NCBI GenBank assembly: GCA_025451715.1
Contig: JANWJY010000113.1
Span: 1-9,250, forward strand
From: Fimbriimonadaceae bacterium
GTDB lineage: Bacteria; Armatimonadota; Fimbriimonadia; Fimbriimonadales; Fimbriimonadaceae
Direction: 5' to 3'
DNA: 9,250 nt
Shown piece after piece: positions 6,030 to 9,250 of the stretch (position 1 is its first letter; every line of letters starts with the position of its first letter). A model generated the notes under the pieces. The model searched no databases and had not been told where the DNA came from. It saw only the letters and a list, made by a program, of their open reading frames with translations. A program made the translations under genes and the position numbers.

Positions 6030-6889
6030 CGCGTCCTCACGACCTGTTCGCTCTTGACGGGAAGCCGCGTCGCGTGCTCCATATCAATGTCACGGATGAC
6101 CCCGACGAGTTCGGAACCGGCGATGCGCACGCCCTGCGACACGCACTGCTCCTGAACCCATTCGACCACCGGATCGACTGGCGTGAGGTCCGGCAGCGTG
6201 AGGTTGATGCTGAGCTGGCACTGGTTGCGGGACGGCAACGGCAAGCCGAGCGAGCGCACGCCGAGAAAGCGCGGATCGCCGGCAGCTCGGAGGGCCCTCA
6301 CTTTTTTCGCGAGGCGCTTGATGATCGCAAGGTCGCTGGTGTCGAGGTCGAAGTTCATCGCGACCAAGAAGTCACGCCAACCGAGCACGGTCGCGCCGAG
6401 CAGCGGGTGGGCGTGCACCGGGCCGAAGTCAGGCTCGAGCTTTCGGCCCAGCATCCCGCCGAATCCGCCCTTCCGCAGGGCAGGCAGGTGAGCCTCGTGC
6501 CTCCCCTTTTCGGACTTCTCGTACAGGAACACGGGGACCTCGAACCTGTCGGCAATGTCGCCCGCGAGCTCATCGACCCACGAGTCCACCTCGGCCTCCT
6601 CGCTCCCCCACGGTGTGATGATCGGGCAGACGTCGAGCGCGCCTATGCGGGGGTGCACTCCGACGTGGCGGTTGAGGTCGATCCGCGGGAACGCGATGCC
6701 ACAGAGGTTCACCAGCGTGGTCGCGACGCTATCGTGCGATCCGGAGAAGGCGCTGACAGTCCGGTTGTGGTCGACGTCCGAACCGAGATAGTGGACTTCA
6801 AGGCCGCGTAGTTCGAGCTCCTCTCGGAACTGTCCAAGCAGTGAAGTGTCTCGTCCGAACGACCAGTTTGGGACAGTGAGGACCTGCAA
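6026..6889 (-). CDS. ftcD: Glutamate formimidoyltransferase-family protein (FtcD-like, single-function)
   Basis: A 287-residue protein covering only the formiminotransferase N and C subdomains; the cyclodeaminase part of animal FTCD is absent. Family proteins move a formimino group from N-formiminoglutamate to tetrahydrofolate in histidine breakdown, and some bacterial members instead use 5-formyltetrahydrofolate with glutamate to salvage that folate. Visible motifs are DHNRTV (40-45), GVHPRIGALDV (77-87) with H79 as the likely catalytic base, VPVFLYE (118-124), RKGGF (139-143), PDFGP...HPLLGATVLGWRDFLVAMNFDL (153-182) and IAGSELVG (256-263). The usual PNFSEGRD is PNWSFGRD here (residues 7-14), so the conserved Glu is Phe. 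The start is TTG (6887-6889): there is an in-frame stop two codons upstream, and no ATG lies before the motifs. It is 3 nt from fabI and overlaps purK by 4 nt. No hut genes are nearby, which favours a folate role over histidine use. Confidence 0.87.
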   Translation of the reverse strand: MQVLTVPNWSFGRDTSLLGQFREELELRGLEVHYLGSDVDHNRTVSAFSGSHDSVATTLVNLCGIAFPRIDLNRHVGVHPRIGALDVCPIITPWGSEEAEVDSWVDELAGDIADRFEVPVFLYEKSEKGRHEAHLPALRKGGFGGMLGRKLEPDFGPVHAHPLLGATVLGWRDFLVAMNFDLDTSDLAIIKRLAKKVRALRAAGDPRFLGVRSLGLPLPSRNQCQLSINLTLPDLTPVDPVVEWVQEQCVSQGVRIAGSELVGVIRDIDMEHATRLPVKSEQVVRTR

Positions 6890-6892
6890 CGT

Positions 6893-7657
6893 TCACATCC
6901 CAACCGTGTTGTAGCCGCTATCGACGTAAATGACTTGGCCGGTGACCCCTTTGCTGAGGTCCGACATGAGATAGACGGCCGCACCGGCAACCTCTTCTTG
7001 GCCGAACGAGCGCTTGAGCGGTGCGCGCTCCTGGACGTAGTCGATCATGCCGAGCAGGCCCTTGACGCCGCGCGCGGCGACCGTGTTGATCGGGCCGGGG
7101 CTGATCGTGTTGACGCGTATTCCTTTTGGACCGAGGTCTTGGGCGAGATAGCGCACAGAGGATTCGAGCGCCGCCTTAGCGACGCCCATCACGTTGTAGT
7201 TGCCCACGCTCCGGACGCTTCCCAAGTAAGACATGCACATCACGCTGGCGTCCTCGTTGAAGCACGGCTCGAGAGACTTGCACAGTGCGACGAGCGAGTA
7301 GCTGGAGACGTCGAGAGCGAGCGCGAACCCGTCGCGGGAGGTGTCGATGAAGCGGCCCTCGAGGTCCTCTTTTTTAGCAAACGCAGCGGAGTGGACGAGG
7401 AAGTCGATCTTGCCGTACCTCTCGCCCACGTCGTTGGCCAGTTTCTGGAGCTGCGCATCGTCACCAAAGTCGACGACGAAGGTGGACATCCCCTCGTGTT
7501 CCTTGGTGAGGGCTTCGACCCGCTCGAGCATGCGGTCGTTCTGGGCTCCGACTCCGACCTGGGCTCCGTGCCTCGCCGCGGCCTCGGCACAGGCCCATCC
7601 GATCGAGTTCTTGTTGGTGACGTTCAGGACGAGGCCCTTTCTGCCTGCCAGGAGCAT
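6893..7657 (-). CDS. fabI: Enoyl-[acyl-carrier-protein] reductase FabI
   Basis: A 254-residue short-chain dehydrogenase that carries out the last reduction of each fatty-acid elongation round, trans-2-enoyl-ACP to acyl-ACP, using NADH or NADPH in the cytosol. The nucleotide-binding segment is NVTNKNSIGWA (12-22). The FabI-type active site is YLGSVRSVGNYNVMGVAK, with Y144, Y154 and K161 spaced as in FabI (Y-x6-K). SPGPINTVAARG (186-197) and the end VTGQVIYVDSGYN (238-250) also fit. At the position of E. coli Gly93 there is Ala (A92 in SAAFA), as is natural in Staphylococcus and Bacillus FabI, so this is not by itself a resistance change. The ATG lacks a clear ribosome site and lies 20 nt after the pirin-like gene; the stop is followed in the same frame by ACG and the ftcD start TTG. 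Confidence 0.95.
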   Translation of the reverse strand: MLLAGRKGLVLNVTNKNSIGWACAEAAARHGAQVGVGAQNDRMLERVEALTKEHEGMSTFVVDFGDDAQLQKLANDVGERYGKIDFLVHSAAFAKKEDLEGRFIDTSRDGFALALDVSSYSLVALCKSLEPCFNEDASVMCMSYLGSVRSVGNYNVMGVAKAALESSVRYLAQDLGPKGIRVNTISPGPINTVAARGVKGLLGMIDYVQERAPLKRSFGQEEVAGAAVYLMSDLSKGVTGQVIYVDSGYNTVGM

Positions 7658-7677
7658 GGTGGCATTATGGCGAAAGT

Positions 7678-8583
7678 CTAGTCTTCGACGGCGGTCTCAG
7701 CCTCTTGGGTCACCTCGCCAAAGCGATTGAGACGGTACTCCTGCATCGCGCTGATCACCTCTTCCTGGGTGTTCATCGCGAAGCCGTCCTGCGCGGAAAG
7801 CTGCTCGAGGATCGGCTCGCCTGCCATAAGGATCGCCCTGGTGTTCATGTGTGCCTGGAACTCGACTTCGGAGCCTTGTCGGTCGAACCTCACAAGCTGT
7901 CCCGTGTCGATGGACTGCCCGTTCTCGACACCAATCTTGCCATCCAATACGAGCAACATGACGGACCAGTCTTGTGGGAACGGCAGTCGGATCGGGTTGC
8001 CTTGTTTGAGCCGCATGTCGAGAAGCGCGATCGGGGTTCGCGTCAGTGCCGGGCCCTCGACCCCGTTCAACGTTCCTGCAATCGGTCTGATCGATCCCGC
8101 GTCGTCCGGGAGGTCAACGCGCGGCAGCCCACCAAACTTGAACAGCTGATACTTGGGCGGCAACAGCTTGTGGACCGCGGGCAGATTGATCCAAATGCGG
8201 ACCATTTCCATCCTTCCGCCGGCGTCCGTGAAAGCTTCAGAGTGGTTCTCCTCGAACACGACGCCGCGCCCTGCAGTGACCCACTGGACGTCGCCCGGGC
8301 CAAGCTTGCCCATGTTCCCCTTGGAGTCCAGGTGCTCGATCTCGCCGTCGTAGACGATCGTAACGACCTCGAGGCCCTTGAACGGCAGCTCGCTCTCGCC
8401 GGGCCGCTCGCCCGACCTGTCGAATTCGTGGGGCCCGATGAGATCGACCGAAAGAAAGGGGCTGATCTCATGGCCGATGCGGTGGTGACCAATGACGTTC
8501 CGGGTGGGAAAGCCGTCGCCGATCCACCTCTCGTCCTGCGGCTCGTGCACGCCCAACACTCTCTTCGCGGTCTGCAATGCCAT
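7678..8583 (-). CDS. Pirin-family double-cupin protein lacking most metal ligands
   Basis: A 301-residue bicupin of the pirin family (YhhW/YhaK relatives). Family fit is clear from SPFLSVDLIGPHEF (41-54), LEVVTIVYDGEIEHLDSKGNMG (71-92) and LGPGDVQWVTAGRGVV (94-109), with a second cupin-like region at about 180-255. Pirins usually bind one metal through two His in PHPHRG plus His and Glu in GRGxxHxE, and several have quercetin 2,3-dioxygenase activity. Here the first pair reads LPFKG (Leu66, Phe68) and the second motif reads GRGVVFEE (Phe110, with Glu112 kept), so three of four ligands are gone. A dioxygenase function is therefore unlikely; a binding or regulatory role is possible but not shown. 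It is first in the operon with fabI, ftcD and purK, 54 nt after a strong terminator. The ribosome site is weak (GAAGAA). Confidence 0.85.
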   Translation of the reverse strand: MALQTAKRVLGVHEPQDERWIGDGFPTRNVIGHHRIGHEISPFLSVDLIGPHEFDRSGERPGESELPFKGLEVVTIVYDGEIEHLDSKGNMGKLGPGDVQWVTAGRGVVFEENHSEAFTDAGGRMEMVRIWINLPAVHKLLPPKYQLFKFGGLPRVDLPDDAGSIRPIAGTLNGVEGPALTRTPIALLDMRLKQGNPIRLPFPQDWSVMLLVLDGKIGVENGQSIDTGQLVRFDRQGSEVEFQAHMNTRAILMAGEPILEQLSAQDGFAMNTQEEVISAMQEYRLNRFGEVTQEAETAVED

Positions 8584-8636
8584 GTTTCTTCGACACCCCG
8601 CCCGCGGGCCCCGTTCAGAGGACCCAGTCGAATTAC

Positions 8637-8663
8637 AAAAAAAGGCGCCCCTCTTGGGGCGCC
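8637..8663 (-). terminator. Intrinsic terminator upstream of the pirin-like gene
   Basis: On the minus strand an 8-bp GC stem (8656-8663 with 8644-8651, 4-nt loop) is followed directly by seven T (8643-8637) and GTAATT, a textbook rho-independent terminator. No minus-strand protein gene with a start codon precedes it back to the tRNA. It ends 54 nt before the pirin-like ATG, so it is either the end of a small RNA or an attenuator in the operon leader. Confidence 0.85.
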
Positions 8664-8768
8664 CAATACCCGTTGTCGGCCTACGCCGACTTGCTTTCTT
8701 GCGGTTGCGTTTGTCCTTGGTTAATCTTTTCCCTTGGATCCGCGCCTTCTGACGTGCGCGCTTATATA
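8664..8768 (-). promoter_or_regulatory. Candidate leader RNA or small RNA with -10-like box
   Basis: Going down the minus strand from 8768: a TATATAAG box (8768-8761) that could act as -10; a possible 5-bp stem CGCGC (8760-8756) with GCGCG (8745-8741); an A-rich, C-poor to mixed single-stranded stretch (about 8735-8692); a second hairpin GTCGGC-GTAG-GCCGAC (8690-8675); and then the terminator stem. No -35 is convincing. All three frames lack a usable start codon with a reasonable reading frame. It does not match a riboswitch class I recognise. Transcript boundaries are inferred only from these elements. Confidence 0.4.
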
Positions 8769-8840
8769 GGCAAAATATCGGGGTCGGGGCCCGGCATCCT
8801 TAGGGGAGTTTCCCCGGTGTTGGTACGGGGTTCGGGCTGG

Positions 8841-8868
8841 TTGGCCAGGTTCAAGCAGGTGCTATAAT
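8841..8868 (+). promoter_or_regulatory. Promoter of tRNA-Ser: TTGGCC - 16 nt - TATAAT
   Basis: A perfect -10 TATAAT at 8863-8868 has TTGGCC at 8841-8846 with a 16-nt spacer. The -10 ends 8 nt before the mature tRNA 5' end, so the primary transcript has little or no leader. This is the best-formed sigma-70-type promoter in the window. Confidence 0.75.
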
Positions 8869-8876
8869 GGGCGCGA

Positions 8877-8970
8877 GGACAGATGGCTGAGTGGTCGAAA
8901 GCGCCCGCCTGCTAAGTGGGTAAGAGGACATTAGACCTCTTCCAGGGTTCGAATCCCTGTCTGTCCGCCA
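8877..8970 (+). tRNA. tRNA-Ser (anticodon GCU), with encoded CCA
   Basis: A 94-nt class II tRNA. The acceptor GGACAGA (8877-8883) pairs fully with TCTGTCC, then discriminator G and an encoded CCA (8968-8970). The anticodon stem CCCGC/GTGGG encloses loop CTGCTAA with GCT at 8911-8913, which reads AGC and AGU. The long variable arm AAGAGG...CCTCTT and the G discriminator are serine features. T-arm is CAGGG-TTCGAAT-CCCTG. Confidence 0.97.
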
Positions 8971-9004
8971 GTTTTCGGCGTCGTATAGAATGAGGTTGAG
9001 GGTT

Positions 9005-9250
9005 ATGGTTCGTAATTGGGTCTCGTTGGTTCTGGTCGCGCTAGCCCCCGTCGCCGCCCTTGCAGGGCCGATGGAGGAGTTCGCCGCCGCGCGGACAAAG
9101 CACAAGATATTTGGTCTATCAACACCCCATGAGCTGCGGGACCTTACTGCAGACGCCTATGTCGAGCTGCATGGGCGCGTGTTCGGTTCAATCAAGGGCG
9201 AAGGCGGCGCGGTCACCATCCTCACAAAGTTTGGCGACGTGACCCAGACC
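9005..9250 (+). CDS. Secreted protein of unknown function, N-terminal part (runs off right edge)
   Basis: An open plus-strand frame of 82 codons with no stop before the window ends. It starts with a typical Sec signal peptide: MVRN, then a hydrophobic core about residues 5-19, then an A-L-A-G site that suits cleavage after Ala20. The mature part begins GPMEEFAAARTKHKIFG and continues with mixed polar sequence (HELRDLTADAYVELHGRVFGS at about 42-62); I do not recognise a domain. Two possible starts are in frame, ATG at 8990 and ATG at 9005; the latter has GAGG-type purines upstream (8991-9002) and gives a compact signal peptide, so I prefer it. It lies 34 nt after tRNA-Ser with no terminator between, so read-through from the tRNA promoter is possible; a TATAGA at 8984-8989 is a weak alternative promoter. 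Confidence 0.7.
   Translation, partial: MVRNWVSLVLVALAPVAALAGPMEEFAAARTKHKIFGLSTPHELRDLTADAYVELHGRVFGSIKGEGGAVTILTKFGDVTQT

Noticed and set aside
7366..7390. Ala instead of Gly at the FabI position equal to E. coli Gly93, linked to triclosan resistance
   Set aside because: Ala is the natural residue in Gram-positive-type FabI such as Staphylococcus aureus, so it is not evidence of a resistance allele.
8681..8799. Possible small basic or polar protein on the minus strand ahead of the terminator (frames ending QESKSA, or rich in Arg/Lys)
   Set aside because: Neither frame has ATG, GTG or TTG in a usable place; the only ATG (8795-8797) gives an 11-residue peptide with no spaced ribosome site. 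The Arg-rich frame also runs through the terminator stem without a stop.
8803..8815. Small inverted repeat GGGGA-GTT-TCCCC
   Set aside because: A 5-bp stem with no neighbouring gene end or T run; expected by chance in GC-rich spacer.
8851..9105. Minus-strand frame of 84 codons across tRNA-Ser, containing RTDRDSNPG
   Set aside because: It is the antisense of the tRNA; DSNPG-type peptides are a known artefact of translating tRNA-Ser genes backwards.
1..9250. CRISPR arrays, insertion sequences, phage genes, toxin-antitoxin or defence systems
   Set aside because: No spaced direct repeats, terminal inverted repeats, transposase or integrase motifs were found; all sizeable genes are accounted for by housekeeping families.

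Overview
The window is ordinary chromosomal DNA from a GC-rich bacterium (about 60% G+C by eye). It encodes ten recognisable or partial protein genes, a tmRNA and a tRNA-Ser, with no sign of phage, insertion sequence, plasmid or CRISPR material. Gene content and order (ruvX beside mltG, yqeG beside aroE), the small-molecule-sensitive type of FabI and frequent start-stop overlaps resemble Firmicutes/Armatimonadota-like lineages. The Ala/Pro/Lys-rich tail on L25 and the high GC make an Armatimonadota-like (Fimbriimonas-type) origin my best guess, but that is inference with low confidence.

Layout. (1) Positions 1-3515, minus strand: a tight five-gene operon read hisN-like phosphatase > ruvX > mltG > yqeG-gtrA fusion > aroE (aroE runs off the left edge). 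Every junction overlaps, by 4, 8, 4 and 4 nt, so the genes are probably translationally coupled. (2) Positions 3516-3656: divergent spacer with a TATAAT box, then tmRNA (ssrA, 3657-4012, plus strand), whose tag reads ANDNFAYAA, and a strong hairpin at 4024-4054 shared with the converging L25 gene. (3) Positions 4072-4818, minus: ribosomal protein L25 (Ctc form) with its own -10 box at 4870-4875. (4) Positions 4902-8583, minus: a second operon read pirin-like > fabI > ftcD > purK, with spacings of 20 nt, 3 nt and a 4 nt overlap. (5) Positions 8584-8876: a gene-free stretch holding a clear intrinsic terminator on the minus strand with no protein gene in front of it, 54 nt before the pirin-like gene. 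This is the best candidate here for an undescribed regulatory leader or small RNA. (6) Positions 8877-8970: tRNA-Ser(GCU), plus strand, with a good promoter, followed 34 nt later by the start of a secreted protein of unknown function that runs off the right edge.

How the parts fit. The first operon mixes cell-envelope work (MltG, and the YqeG-GtrA membrane fusion), pre-16S rRNA processing/Holliday-junction nuclease RuvX, the shikimate pathway and a small phosphatase. The second joins fatty-acid elongation (FabI), one-carbon/folate chemistry (FtcD) and purine synthesis (PurK) behind a cupin protein that has lost most of its usual metal ligands. Main points of interest: the unexplained leader/terminator at 8637-8768, the YqeG-GtrA fusion, the pirin-like protein lacking three of four metal ligands, and the unusual end of the tmRNA tag.
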